A stretch of DNA of 64,000 nt. Origin: Holophagales bacterium. GTDB lineage: Bacteria > Acidobacteriota > Thermoanaerobaculia > UBA5066. Made by a program: the position numbers and the translations under genes. Below, in pieces: positions 1-7,891 of this stretch (its first letter is position 1; each line of letters opens with the position of its first letter). The stretch is from positions 62,001-126,000 of the forward strand of contig JADJZB010000025.1 of NCBI GenBank assembly GCA_016719485.1. Direction: 5' to 3'. The notes under the pieces are model-generated. The model was not told where the DNA came from. It saw nothing but the letters and a program-made list of their open reading frames with translations, and did no database searches.

Positions 1-92
1 GGGTCTCCGGCGCCGTCGGCCTCCTCTCGGGCTTCTACCCTGCCCTGCGCGCCGCCTCGATCGACCCGATCGAGGCGCTCCGGTACGAGTAG
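1..92 (+). CDS. C-terminal end of an FtsX/MacB-type ABC transporter permease (partial)
   Basis: Only the last 29 codons are inside the window (frame starts at base 3, TAG at 90-92). The peptide ends SGFYPALRAASIDPIEALRYE. The pattern G-x-x-P-A-x-x-A-(A/S)-x-(L/I)-(D/N)-P-I-E-A-L-R-x-E is the characteristic end of the last transmembrane helix and C-tail of MacB/LolE/FtsX-type permeases, which export lipoproteins, peptides or macrolides with an ABC ATPase. The substrate cannot be judged from this fragment. The next gene is convergent and begins only 22 bp later. Confidence 0.8.
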   Translation, partial: VSGAVGLLSGFYPALRAASIDPIEALRYE

Positions 93-114
93 CCGCAGCG
101 GCCCGCGTTCGGTC

Positions 115-855
115 TCAGCCCGCCAGGAGCGCCAGGAGCCCGGAGTACTCGGCGGGAAGCGGCGCCTCGACGTCCAGGCCCAGTGAGGCGACGACGACGC
201 GGGCGGCGTGAAGCAGCGGGTGCGCGACCGCGGCGAAGGCGCCGCGCGCGACCGGATCGCGCACCCCGCGCCACCGGGTCCCTCCTCCGTAGAAGTCGTC
301 GCCGACGATCGGGTGGCCCTTCGCCGCGAGGTGGACGCGGATCTGATGGGTCCTCCCCGTCTCCGGCGTCAGCTCGAGGTCGGCGACCGACGGGTAGCGC
401 CGCAGCGTCGTCCATCGGGTGACCGCCGGCTTTCCGCCTTCACGCACCGCCATCTTTCGGCCATCCCTGGGGTCGCGCCCGAGCGGCGCGTCGGCGAGGC
501 CCCGCGAGGGAACGGGGTGCCCCCAGACGAGCGCGCGGTACGTCTTGCGTGCAGCGCGCTCCTGGAAGGCCTTCGAGAGGTGCCGGTGCGTCGCGGCGTC
601 CCTGGCGAGCAGGACGACGCCCGACGTTCCCTCGTCGAGCCGGTGGACGAGGAGCGGAAGGACCTGCGGGACCGCGAGACCGCACGCCTCGAGGAGACGG
701 GCCACGACGTCCGGCTCGGACCTGCCGGGCCGGCTCGAGGTCGCCATCGAGACGCCAGAGGGCTTGTCGAGGGCGAGGACCGCTCCGTCGTCGAGCAGGA
801 GTCGCGGGAGACGCGCTCCGTCTCCGAGGGGGGGGCGGGAGTCGGCGGGCGGCAC
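115..855 (-). CDS. RluA-family pseudouridine synthase
   Basis: Predicted 246-residue RNA pseudouridine synthase, converting uridine to pseudouridine in rRNA or tRNA. Near residue 71 it carries HRLDEGTSG, the family active-site motif, with the catalytic Asp at about residue 74. Further support comes from the early LALDKPSG segment and the later ETGRTHQIRVHLA and GHPIVGDDFYGG motifs, all typical of RluA/RluC/RluD. There is no S4 domain, and the protein is shorter than RluC/D, closer to RluA or TruC. I chose the GTG at 853-855 because it lies just downstream of the diguanylate cyclase stop (864), leaving an 8 bp gap and suggesting co-transcription. The exact RNA target is not predictable. Confidence 0.88.
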   Translation of the reverse strand: MPPADSRPPLGDGARLPRLLLDDGAVLALDKPSGVSMATSSRPGRSEPDVVARLLEACGLAVPQVLPLLVHRLDEGTSGVVLLARDAATHRHLSKAFQERAARKTYRALVWGHPVPSRGLADAPLGRDPRDGRKMAVREGGKPAVTRWTTLRRYPSVADLELTPETGRTHQIRVHLAAKGHPIVGDDFYGGGTRWRGVRDPVARGAFAAVAHPLLHAARVVVASLGLDVEAPLPAEYSGLLALLAG

Positions 856-863
856 GCTCGGCC

Positions 864-2627
864 TCAGTCGGAGGTGCCGGGCGCGCGCCGCACCGGTGCG
901 GCGCGGATCTCCGAGCTGCCCACGGACGAGGCGGCCGGAGGGGCTCCGTGCGCGACGAGGACGCGGTTGCGCCCGGCGGCCTTCGCCGCGTAGAGGGCGG
1001 CATCGGCCTGCCGCAGCCAGGCCGAAACCGAGACGCTCGACCGGACGGTGGGATCGAAAACGGAGATTCCGGCCGACGCGGTGTCGCCCTCCTCCGCTCC
1101 CGCGACCCTCGCCCGCTCGATGCGAAGCCGGATCCGCTCCAGGCAGGTCACGGCCTGGGTCGCGTCGGCCTCCGGGAGGAGGACGACGAACTCGTCCCCG
1201 CCGAAGCGGGCGGCCAGGTCGGTGTCGCGGATCGACTCCAGGAGAGCCCGGCTGACGGCGACGAGGAGGCGATCCCCGGCCACGTGGCCGTAGCGGTCGT
1301 TGAAGAGCTTGAAGGAGTCGAGATCGAGGATGCCGAGCGCCACAGGGTGCGCGTGCCGGCGGGCGCGCGCGATCTCGAGGCTGAGCCGGTCGAACAGTAC
1401 GGCGCGGTTCGCGAGCCCGGTGAGCGGGTCCGTCGAGGCGGCCAGGCGCAGCCGCGCCAGCCGGTCGGCCATCGCGGCGAGGAAACAGCTCATCAGGACG
1501 AAGCTGGCCGGCCCCGAGAGCGCGAACTCCACCGAGCCGCCGATTCCGAGGCCCAGGACGCCCGCGCCGTCGAAAGCGGCCGCGGCGGCGGCCGGGACGG
1601 TCGCGGCGAGGACGAGCCGCGCGTGCGGGGCACGCCGCCGGGCTGCGACGGCGAGGTGGGTGACGACGTCGGCAGCGGCGGTCGCGCCGAGAGCGAAGGC
1701 CAGCGGGAGGAGGTAGTAGAGGTCGTCGGCACGGGGCCAGAGGAGACACGCCGCGGCTCCCGCTCCCTGCGCGGAGAGGAGGGCGACGTGGCGTCGCGCG
1801 AGCGGCCGCTCGAAGAACTTCAGGTACAAGAGGAGCGTCATGGCGGGGACGGCGAACATTCCGGCGTGCCCGACGCGGAACAGGAACGTGAGCGGCAGCC
1901 CGGAGATCGCCCAGAAAGAGAGCCAGGAGACGATGAAGACGGCCGTCCCCGTCGTCGTGAGGAAGAAGTAGAGGAAGTCGGCCTGCCCGCGGTCGCGCAG
2001 GAAGAAGAAGAGCGAGAAGAGGCCGAGCGCTGCAAAGGCCGCCGCGAGGAAGGCCCGGGGCGCTTCGCGAAACGCCCGGCCGTGGAAGGCCCTCGAGACG
2101 GAGTCGATGCGCGGCTCGCCGGTGATCCCGCCTCCCCGCGGGCCCGCGTTGAAGATCCTCACCGCGAGCGTGTGGCGGCCGGGAATCGCCGTCCTCGACG
2201 GGGGAAGCTCGTAGATCCGCTCGACGACGGTCCCCTTGTCGTAGTCGGGCGGAAACTCCCCCGTCCGCCCGATCGGCTGACCGTCGAGAAACACTTCGTC
2301 CGCGTCCCGGATCTGGGGGCAGGCGAAGGCGAGCGGGACGATCGCCAGTGAAGGGTCCAGATCGAACGTCACCCGATACCAGCCGGTGCCGTGACCCGGG
2401 ACGCCCCCCCTCTGCCAGGTACCGGGAACCGGAATGGGCCGGAACGGCAGCGCGTCCAGCTCGGCGACGCCACCCGGCGGGTCCCCGAGCGCGAACTCCC
2501 AGGTCCCGGCGAGACTCGCCGGCAACCGTTCGACCCGAAGCACGTCCACCATCTGTCCGCGGGCCGGCAGGACGACGAGGGCCGCCGCGAGGGCCACGAA
2601 AACGAACGCGCTCAGCCGCCGGGCCAT
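864..2627 (-). CDS. membrane diguanylate cyclase with 7TM sensory module
   Basis: A 587-residue protein that should make cyclic di-GMP. It starts with a signal-like segment (about 1-24), followed by an extracytoplasmic beta-sandwich resembling 7TMR-DISM or glycoside-hydrolase jelly-roll sensors (GTWEFALGDPP, DEVFLDGQPIG), then about seven to eight hydrophobic helices (residues about 190-400), then a GGDEF domain. The active site RFGGDEFVVLLPE is intact. An RxxD inhibitory site (RDTD) lies exactly five residues before GGDEF, so product inhibition is expected. DPLTGLANR opens the GGDEF domain normally. The architecture indicates an unknown external ligand controlling c-di-GMP synthesis. It is probably transcribed with the pseudouridine synthase downstream. 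Confidence 0.9.
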   Translation of the reverse strand: MARRLSAFVFVALAAALVVLPARGQMVDVLRVERLPASLAGTWEFALGDPPGGVAELDALPFRPIPVPGTWQRGGVPGHGTGWYRVTFDLDPSLAIVPLAFACPQIRDADEVFLDGQPIGRTGEFPPDYDKGTVVERIYELPPSRTAIPGRHTLAVRIFNAGPRGGGITGEPRIDSVSRAFHGRAFREAPRAFLAAAFAALGLFSLFFFLRDRGQADFLYFFLTTTGTAVFIVSWLSFWAISGLPLTFLFRVGHAGMFAVPAMTLLLYLKFFERPLARRHVALLSAQGAGAAACLLWPRADDLYYLLPLAFALGATAAADVVTHLAVAARRRAPHARLVLAATVPAAAAAAFDGAGVLGLGIGGSVEFALSGPASFVLMSCFLAAMADRLARLRLAASTDPLTGLANRAVLFDRLSLEIARARRHAHPVALGILDLDSFKLFNDRYGHVAGDRLLVAVSRALLESIRDTDLAARFGGDEFVVLLPEADATQAVTCLERIRLRIERARVAGAEEGDTASAGISVFDPTVRSSVSVSAWLRQADAALYAAKAAGRNRVLVAHGAPPAASSVGSSEIRAAPVRRAPGTSD

Positions 2628-2733
2628 CTGGAGGCAGCATGGCTCAGGTCAGGCCCGGTCGCAACGACCTCGCCTCCTCGGCCTTGCGTCGCGCGGTCCG
2701 GCGACCGGATAAGATCGTCCGCGGAGGAATCCG

Positions 2734-3444
2734 ATGGAGCTCAGGGATTCCGTCGCCCTCGTCACCGGCGCCGGCCGCGGCATCGGCCGGGCCGTCGCCC
2801 TCGCGCTCGCCCGTGAAGGGGCCCACGTCGCGCTCATGGGGCTGACGGGTGCCCACCTCGTCGCCGTCGAGAAGGAAGTGAACGCCCTCGGCGTGAAGAG
2901 CGCCGTCCTGGCGGGCGACGTCTCCGACGAAGGAAGCGTCTCGCGCTGTGTGGCGGCCGCCGAGCAGCAGCTCGGCCCGATCGACGTCCTCGTCAACAAC
3001 GCCGGCGTCTACACGCACGGCCCGGTCGACCGGCTCGACGCCCTCGTCTTCGACCACACGATCGCCGTGAACCTGCGGGGGCCGTTTCTCCTGGCCCGCG
3101 CGATCCTGCCCGGAATGAAGCACCGCCGCCGGGGCCACGTCGTCAACGTCGCGTCGACCGCCGCCCGCCGGGGCTTCGCCGGGGGAGCCGCCTACTGCGC
3201 TTCCAAGTTCGGCCTCGCCGGCCTGAGCGAGGCGATGCTGCAGGACGTCCGCGGGTACGACGTCCGCGTCACCTGCATCCTCCCCTCGACCGTCGCCACC
3301 GACATGGCCCGCCGGGGAGATTTCCTGAAGGACGCGGCGAAAGCGATCCACCCCGAGGACGTCGCGCAGGCGATCGTCGGCCTCCTGAAGCTCGACGTTC
3401 GCGTCCTGCCGACGTCGCTCGAGCTCTGGCAGACGAACCCGTAG
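2734..3444 (+). CDS. short-chain dehydrogenase/reductase (SDR), classical type
   Basis: A 236-residue NAD(P)-dependent oxidoreductase. The Rossmann glycine motif TGAGRGIG is at residues 11-18, NNAG at 88-91, and the catalytic Ser141, Tyr154 and Lys158 (AYCASKFG) are all present, so the enzyme looks active. An Asp follows the third strand region (GDVS), as in classical SDRs. A Shine-Dalgarno GGAGG lies about eight bases before the ATG. The gene is transcribed divergently from the diguanylate cyclase and stands alone. The C-terminal residues are short relative to FabG (about 244), and substrate specificity is not deducible; many such proteins are annotated as 3-oxoacyl-ACP reductase-like. Confidence 0.88.
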   Translation: MELRDSVALVTGAGRGIGRAVALALAREGAHVALMGLTGAHLVAVEKEVNALGVKSAVLAGDVSDEGSVSRCVAAAEQQLGPIDVLVNNAGVYTHGPVDRLDALVFDHTIAVNLRGPFLLARAILPGMKHRRRGHVVNVASTAARRGFAGGAAYCASKFGLAGLSEAMLQDVRGYDVRVTCILPSTVATDMARRGDFLKDAAKAIHPEDVAQAIVGLLKLDVRVLPTSLELWQTNP

Positions 3445-3500
3445 CGCCCTGCGGCCCCGTCCGGCTGCGCGTCACGGGAGACGCCGCACCCGCACCGTCC

Positions 3501-5186
3501 TCAGCGGCGCTGGGAACCTTCGGGCCCGACCACCCGATAGACCCATCCCATGTCGCGCGTCCCCTTCGCCACGAGCTCCTCGCGCACCGCCTTGGCGTCC
3601 TGGGCCGTCGCGAAGGCGCCGATCATGACCCTCTGCCACACGCCCTTCTCTCCGAGGTCGACCTCGGCGACGTAGCCCTCGCGCCCGACGAGGCCCTGGA
3701 CTCGCTTCAGGTCGCGCTCCGCGGACGCACGGTCCCTGTACGAGGTGAAGTGGATCGAGAAGACCTGCGGCTGCCCGGCCCGGTCCTTCGTCACGACGAG
3801 CCCGTCCCGGCTCTGTCGAGCCGCCGCGGACGCCGGCGGGATCGGAGCAGTCGAGACCGGAGCCGGGGCGGGAGCGACACCCTGGACGGGGGTCGGGGCG
3901 ATCCGCGCGACCGGGACGGGGACGACGGTCGGCACGACCGCCGACGCGGGTGAGGGGCTCGGCGTCGCGAAGACCGCTCCCCCCGCAGCGGCACCCGTTC
4001 CCGTCGGGTCCGCAGGGGCAGAGGGAACAGCAGGCTCGGTCGTGGCGGGGACCGCCCCCTCGACGACGGGAGAGGCGGCGGGCGCTTCGCTCCCGCCGGC
4101 CACCCCGACGAACGGCCCTGCCGGCCCGGGAACGGGCGACGAGGTCGCCTCCGCCACCGGCGGCGGCGTCGCGTCCCTCTCGACCCAGAGCCCGACGAGG
4201 AGGTAGCCGAGGCCGGCCAGCGCGACGAGACCCGCGACGATCCCGAGGACGAGCCCGACGCGCAGCCCGCCCCCATCCTCGCGCCGGCCGGACCGGCCCG
4301 TGCGCGGAATCGTCAGAACGGTGTCTTCGTCGTCCTCGAATGGCTTCGGCTCCTGGCTTTCCGCCCGGCTCTCTTCCGGCTCCGTCGGCGGAAGGGCGAA
4401 CGGGACGGCGCCGGGTACGGGGCCTTTCGGGAATACGGCATTGAGGTCGATCGCCTTCGCCTCCCGCGACAGGCGCGCGAGGGTCTCGTTTCCGGGACCG
4501 TCCTGGGCGCCGCCTTCTATGGTGGAAAACGCCGGCATCGCCGGCTCCGGCTCCGGCTCCGGCTCCATCATCGCGTCCACCATCGACGCCGGCGCCGGTT
4601 CCTGTCCGGTGGATCCCTGGGCGTCTTCGGCGGGCAGCGCGAACGGGACCGGCATCTCCGGGCGCTCCTCCCGATACGGCTCCGTTTCGACCGCGAAGGA
4701 GATCGGCGGGACCACTTCGGTCGGCTGGAATGCTTCAGGAAGCCCGCTCGTGAGGGGCGCGCCGGGGACCGCCGACTCGGTGAAAGGCTCTCGCGCGTCG
4801 CGATCCCAGCGCAGGTCCATGGCGCCCGTCGTCTCGCTGAAGGGGTCCTCCACGTCCTGCGGGGCCTCCGGGACCGGCGCGTGGGCCACCGGCCCGGGGA
4901 TCGGAGGAGGCGGGGCTACGAACGGGGACGGCGGCGCCGGGGCCGGGGGGGTGTTCGCGTCGGCGCCCGTCGCCCGAAGGAAGGCGCGCTGGACGAGGTC
5001 CTCCAGCGGAATGCTCTCGCCTCCCGCGTCCCGGATCCGCTTCAGCTCCTCGGCGCAGATCTCCCGGGCCGCGCGGAAGGCGATCTCCGGCTCGATCGGC
5101 GCACGGGCCGTCAGCTCCTTCAGGACCTCGGAGACCGACGGCAGCATGCGCCTCACGCGCGAGGCGGTGAGGTCTTCTCCGCTCAT
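3501..5186 (-). CDS. membrane protein with C-terminal SPOR domain and acidic/Pro-rich linker
   Basis: A 561-residue protein with three visible parts. Residues about 1-75 (MLPSVSEVLKEL ... GGESIPLEDLVQRA) resemble the small N-terminal helical domain of selenocysteine synthase SelA, by eye only. A long Pro/Glu/Ala-rich linker follows. One membrane helix (VGLVLGIVAGLVALAGLGYL, around residue 310) precedes a second Ala/Pro-rich spacer and a C-terminal SPOR domain (about 475-555; FSIHFTSYRDRASAERDL, VMIGAFATAQDAKAVREEL). SPOR domains bind glycan strands denuded of stem peptides, the product of amidases. The ATG overlaps the MamK-like gene stop by 4 bp (ATGA), and two genes upstream is an amidase, so a shared role at the peptidoglycan is likely. 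The topology (cytoplasmic N-domain, periplasmic SPOR) suits a linker between a cytoplasmic filament and the wall. Confidence 0.85.
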   Translation of the reverse strand: MSGEDLTASRVRRMLPSVSEVLKELTARAPIEPEIAFRAAREICAEELKRIRDAGGESIPLEDLVQRAFLRATGADANTPPAPAPPSPFVAPPPPIPGPVAHAPVPEAPQDVEDPFSETTGAMDLRWDRDAREPFTESAVPGAPLTSGLPEAFQPTEVVPPISFAVETEPYREERPEMPVPFALPAEDAQGSTGQEPAPASMVDAMMEPEPEPEPAMPAFSTIEGGAQDGPGNETLARLSREAKAIDLNAVFPKGPVPGAVPFALPPTEPEESRAESQEPKPFEDDEDTVLTIPRTGRSGRREDGGGLRVGLVLGIVAGLVALAGLGYLLVGLWVERDATPPPVAEATSSPVPGPAGPFVGVAGGSEAPAASPVVEGAVPATTEPAVPSAPADPTGTGAAAGGAVFATPSPSPASAVVPTVVPVPVARIAPTPVQGVAPAPAPVSTAPIPPASAAARQSRDGLVVTKDRAGQPQVFSIHFTSYRDRASAERDLKRVQGLVGREGYVAEVDLGEKGVWQRVMIGAFATAQDAKAVREELVAKGTRDMGWVYRVVGPEGSQRR

Positions 5187-6199
5187 CCCGCGAGGCGCTC
5201 CCAGTCGCCCTCGGGGGCGTCCGCCGCGATGGCCAGGGACCCGTTGGCGCCGGCGAAGACCGGGTCTTCCACGGCCCGGACCTTTCCGCCCCCCACGTCC
5301 TCGAGCGTCCGCTCGAGGGCCGCGGCGAGCCCGGGGATCTGCGACCCGCCCCCGGCGAGAACGATGTTGTTCCTCACGCGCTGCTGGTACTCCGGGTCGA
5401 CGCGCGAAAGGAGGTCGAGCATCGTCTCCGAGAGCGGCCCCACGAGGCTCTCGCACGCCTTCCTCATCTCGGCCGTGATCTCGAGGCTCGTCGGCTTTCC
5501 GCGGACCGGCGCCTCGACGACGACGGGCCCCTTCGGCTCGCCGACGAAGCTGTGCTTCTCCTTCCAGTCGCGCACCATGTGGATCGAGAAATTCGCCTCG
5601 GGGTGGCGGGCGCGGATCTGGAGGACGAGCTGCTCGTCGACCGAGTCGCCGGCGTGGGTGAGGGTCCGCTGGTCGTCGTCGGTCGGGTAGCGGCCGTTCA
5701 TCACGCAGAAGTCGCTCGTCCCGGCGCCGATGTCGATGATCATCGTGTGCAGCAGCGCGTCCATTCCGTAGGCCACGGCGAAGGGCTCCGAGACGAGGAG
5801 CAGGCTGTCGGCCACCCCCTTCACGGCGTTGCGAAGGTGCTGCCGCGAGACGCGCATCGCCTCGGCCGGGACCCCGACGACCGCGTGGACGGTCTTGCCG
5901 GCCCCGCCCGCCCTCTCGATGAGGTGTGCGAGGAGCTCCCGCACGGCCGCCTCGGCCTTGGGGGAGCCTTCCTTGATGAGGCCCCGCTCCAGCGGGCGGT
6001 GGAGGTCGAGCATCGGCCGGTTCTCGAGAGCCTCGTGCCCGAAGAGGACCGCCTTCTTGACGACCTTTCGCGCGACCATGTCCACCGGCCAGCCGACGTA
6101 GCTCTCCACCACGTGGTGCTCCCCGTTCGAGGCGGCGATCGCGCTGCGCGACGTGCCGAGGTCGATCCCGACGTGGAAGACGTCCTTCTTCCCGCTCAT
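5183..6199 (-). CDS. MamK-like bacterial actin (ParM/MreB/MamK superfamily ATPase)
   Basis: A 338-residue actin-fold ATPase. Phosphate-1 motif VGIDLGTSRSAIA is near residue 9, phosphate-2 IIDIGAGTSDFCV near 160, and the adenosine motif NIVLAGGGSQIPGLAAAL near 285. Several stretches match, from memory, the magnetosome actin MamK better than MreB, FtsA or DnaK: the LDLHRPLERG segment, VVGVPAEA, LLVSEPFAVAYGMD, DDDQRTLTHAGDSVDEQL, RHPE and EKHSFVGEP. MamK forms cytoplasmic filaments that position magnetosomes, but no other mam genes are here. The start overlaps the amidase stop by 4 bp, and its own stop overlaps the SPOR-protein start by 4 bp, implying translational coupling in one operon. I infer a cell-envelope positioning role rather than magnetotaxis. 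Confidence 0.85.
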   Translation of the reverse strand: MSGKKDVFHVGIDLGTSRSAIAASNGEHHVVESYVGWPVDMVARKVVKKAVLFGHEALENRPMLDLHRPLERGLIKEGSPKAEAAVRELLAHLIERAGGAGKTVHAVVGVPAEAMRVSRQHLRNAVKGVADSLLLVSEPFAVAYGMDALLHTMIIDIGAGTSDFCVMNGRYPTDDDQRTLTHAGDSVDEQLVLQIRARHPEANFSIHMVRDWKEKHSFVGEPKGPVVVEAPVRGKPTSLEITAEMRKACESLVGPLSETMLDLLSRVDPEYQQRVRNNIVLAGGGSQIPGLAAALERTLEDVGGGKVRAVEDPVFAGANGSLAIAADAPEGDWERLAG

Positions 6200-7212
6200 C
6201 CGTTCCCGCTCCTTCCCGCTCCCGCGAGGTTTCGTGCGTCCGCCCAGGCGCGCACCCCCCGCGCGAGCGCATCGGCAATGGTCTCCCGGAACGCCTCGTC
6301 CCGCAGGAGGCGCGCCTCCTCCGCGTGCGAGACGCAGGAGACCTCCGCGAGGATTCCCGGCATCTCGGAAGCGATGAGGACGACGAACGGGGCGCTCTTG
6401 ACGCCCCGGTCCCCGACCCCGGGTGAGATCTTCCGGAGCGAGGCGACCAGCTCGCCCTGGACCGACTCCGCGAGCTTTCTCGACTCCGCCTGGCGCACGT
6501 CCACGTAGACCCCTTCCAGAAGTCCCCTGAAATCGGAAAGAGAATAGCCCGACGAGCGATTCTCGGTACTCGCGAGCTGCCGGATCACCGGGTCGTCGGT
6601 CGGGCCGAGGAAGTACGTCTCGATGCCGCCCTCGCCGGCGCGCGGGATCGAGTTCAGGTGGATCGAGACGAGCACGTCCCCCCCCGCGTCCCGGGCCCGC
6701 CGGGCGCGCTCCCGGAGCGAGACGGTCTCGTCGCCCTCCCGCGTCATGACGACGCGGAACAGGCCGCCGCCCAGCTTGCCCCGCAACCGCTCGGCGACGT
6801 CGAGTGCGATCTCCTTCTCGGGCAGGCCGTCGGCGGTCAAGGCGCCGGGGTCCGTCCCGCCGTGCCCGGCATCGAGGACGATCGTCTTCACGTCGAGGTG
6901 GAAGAGCGTCGGGTCGATCGACTTCGGTGCGGGCCAGGAGACGGCTTCCAGGCCGGGTTCCGCCGGAGACGGGACGATCGTCCGCTGCGGGACGACGACG
7001 ACCTCCGGCGAGGAGGCCCCTCCACCGGAGAAGGCGTTGATCGAGGCGAACAGGGCGAGGGGGACTCCCACCAGCGCCACGGCGCGAACGCCGGCCCGCG
7101 CCCACCGCCCCCCCCTGCGAAGGCCCGCCGGGGCACGGCCCTCGATCACCTCCAGGTTCTCCCGGACGGCGTCGCGCAGCATCTGGCGCTTCAGGCTGTC
7201 GACACGTCGCAT
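6196..7212 (-). CDS. membrane-anchored N-acetylmuramoyl-L-alanine amidase (Amidase_3)
   Basis: A 338-residue zinc amidase that should cleave the amide bond between MurNAc and L-Ala in peptidoglycan. One membrane helix (about residues 40-62) follows a basic cytoplasmic N-tail. The catalytic domain (about 108-325) shows the family signatures: LDAGHGGTDPGA with the first zinc His, KEIALDVAERL with the zinc Glu, VSIHLNS with the second zinc His, and ILAEVSCVSHAEEARLL carrying the catalytic Glu (consensus E-x-x-F-xS/N). There is no AMIN or SPOR domain in this protein; a SPOR domain is supplied by the third gene of the operon. Overlap with the MamK-like gene is 4 bp. A GGGG-rich Shine-Dalgarno lies just before the ATG at 7210-7212. 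Confidence 0.92.
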   Translation of the reverse strand: MRRVDSLKRQMLRDAVRENLEVIEGRAPAGLRRGGRWARAGVRAVALVGVPLALFASINAFSGGGASSPEVVVVPQRTIVPSPAEPGLEAVSWPAPKSIDPTLFHLDVKTIVLDAGHGGTDPGALTADGLPEKEIALDVAERLRGKLGGGLFRVVMTREGDETVSLRERARRARDAGGDVLVSIHLNSIPRAGEGGIETYFLGPTDDPVIRQLASTENRSSGYSLSDFRGLLEGVYVDVRQAESRKLAESVQGELVASLRKISPGVGDRGVKSAPFVVLIASEMPGILAEVSCVSHAEEARLLRDEAFRETIADALARGVRAWADARNLAGAGRSGNG

Positions 7213-7268
7213 GCCCAACCCCTTATCTTCGCAGCTTTTCGGCGTCGCGGCGGAAAGACCCGGGAGCC

Positions 7269-7883
7269 TCAGGGCGCGACGAGAACCGCGCGCACCGGGG
7301 AGCCGTCGCCCCCCTCGATCCGGAGCGGCAGCGCGACGAGGTCGTAAAGGCCCGGCGAGACGTGTGCGAGAACGAGCCCCTCGAGCCAGGCGATGCCGGC
7401 ACCCACGAGCGCCCGATGGGCCTCGAACGTCTCGTCCTCGCACGGGTCGACGGACGGCGTGTCGATTCCGACGAGAACGACGCCCCGGTCGGCCAGCTCC
7501 CCGGCGAGAGACGCGGCCAGCCCCGCGAAGTCGCCCGAGAACCGCTCGCGATCGGGGAACGTCCCCGTCTTCACGAGAAGCCGCGGCGCCGCCGGAGGCG
7601 CGGCGAGGTCTTCGAGACGGACGCGCCCTCGCGGCCCGACGCGCGCCTCGACGACCTGGCACGGGCCGATCCAGGTCTCGAGCGCGACCGCGTCGATCGA
7701 CGGCGCCCCGGGCACCATGTGGAGCGGGGCGTCGGCGTGGGAGCCGACGTGGAGCGTCGTGGCGATCGAGGAGAACGTCGTCCCGTCCGGGTGAGACGTC
7801 ACGGCCCTCGAGAACGCCACGTCCCCCGGCCAGACGGCGAGGCGCGACGAGAGCGGCGGCGAGAGGTCGATCAGGCGCGGCAT
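7269..7883 (-). CDS. kynB: kynurenine formamidase / cyclase family protein
   Basis: A 204-residue metal-dependent hydrolase of the cyclase (PF04199) family. The metal-binding motif HVGSHADAPLH (family pattern HxGTHxDxPxH) starts at residue 45. IDTPSVDP and a C-terminal GLYDLVALPLRIEGGDGSP segment match bacterial KynB closely. KynB hydrolyses N-formylkynurenine to kynurenine plus formate in tryptophan degradation. The start (7881-7883) lies 8 bp after the stop of the aromatic amino acid hydroxylase gene, so the two are co-transcribed. Tryptophan 2,3-dioxygenase and kynureninase are not in the window. The gene name rests on motif and length; a related isatin hydrolase or arylformamidase is possible. 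Confidence 0.82.
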   Translation of the reverse strand: MPRLIDLSPPLSSRLAVWPGDVAFSRAVTSHPDGTTFSSIATTLHVGSHADAPLHMVPGAPSIDAVALETWIGPCQVVEARVGPRGRVRLEDLAAPPAAPRLLVKTGTFPDRERFSGDFAGLAASLAGELADRGVVLVGIDTPSVDPCEDETFEAHRALVGAGIAWLEGLVLAHVSPGLYDLVALPLRIEGGDGSPVRAVLVAP

Positions 7884-7891
7884 CGCGGGCG

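Noticed and set aside
5183..6199. Magnetosome gene island
   Set aside because: Only a MamK-like actin is present; no mamA, B, E, M, O, P, Q or similar genes are seen.
3501..6278. Single 925-codon protein spanning the SPOR and actin genes
   Set aside because: The upstream portion is out of frame with the actin and Arg/Gly-rich; the SPOR gene starts at 5186 with a 4 bp overlap.
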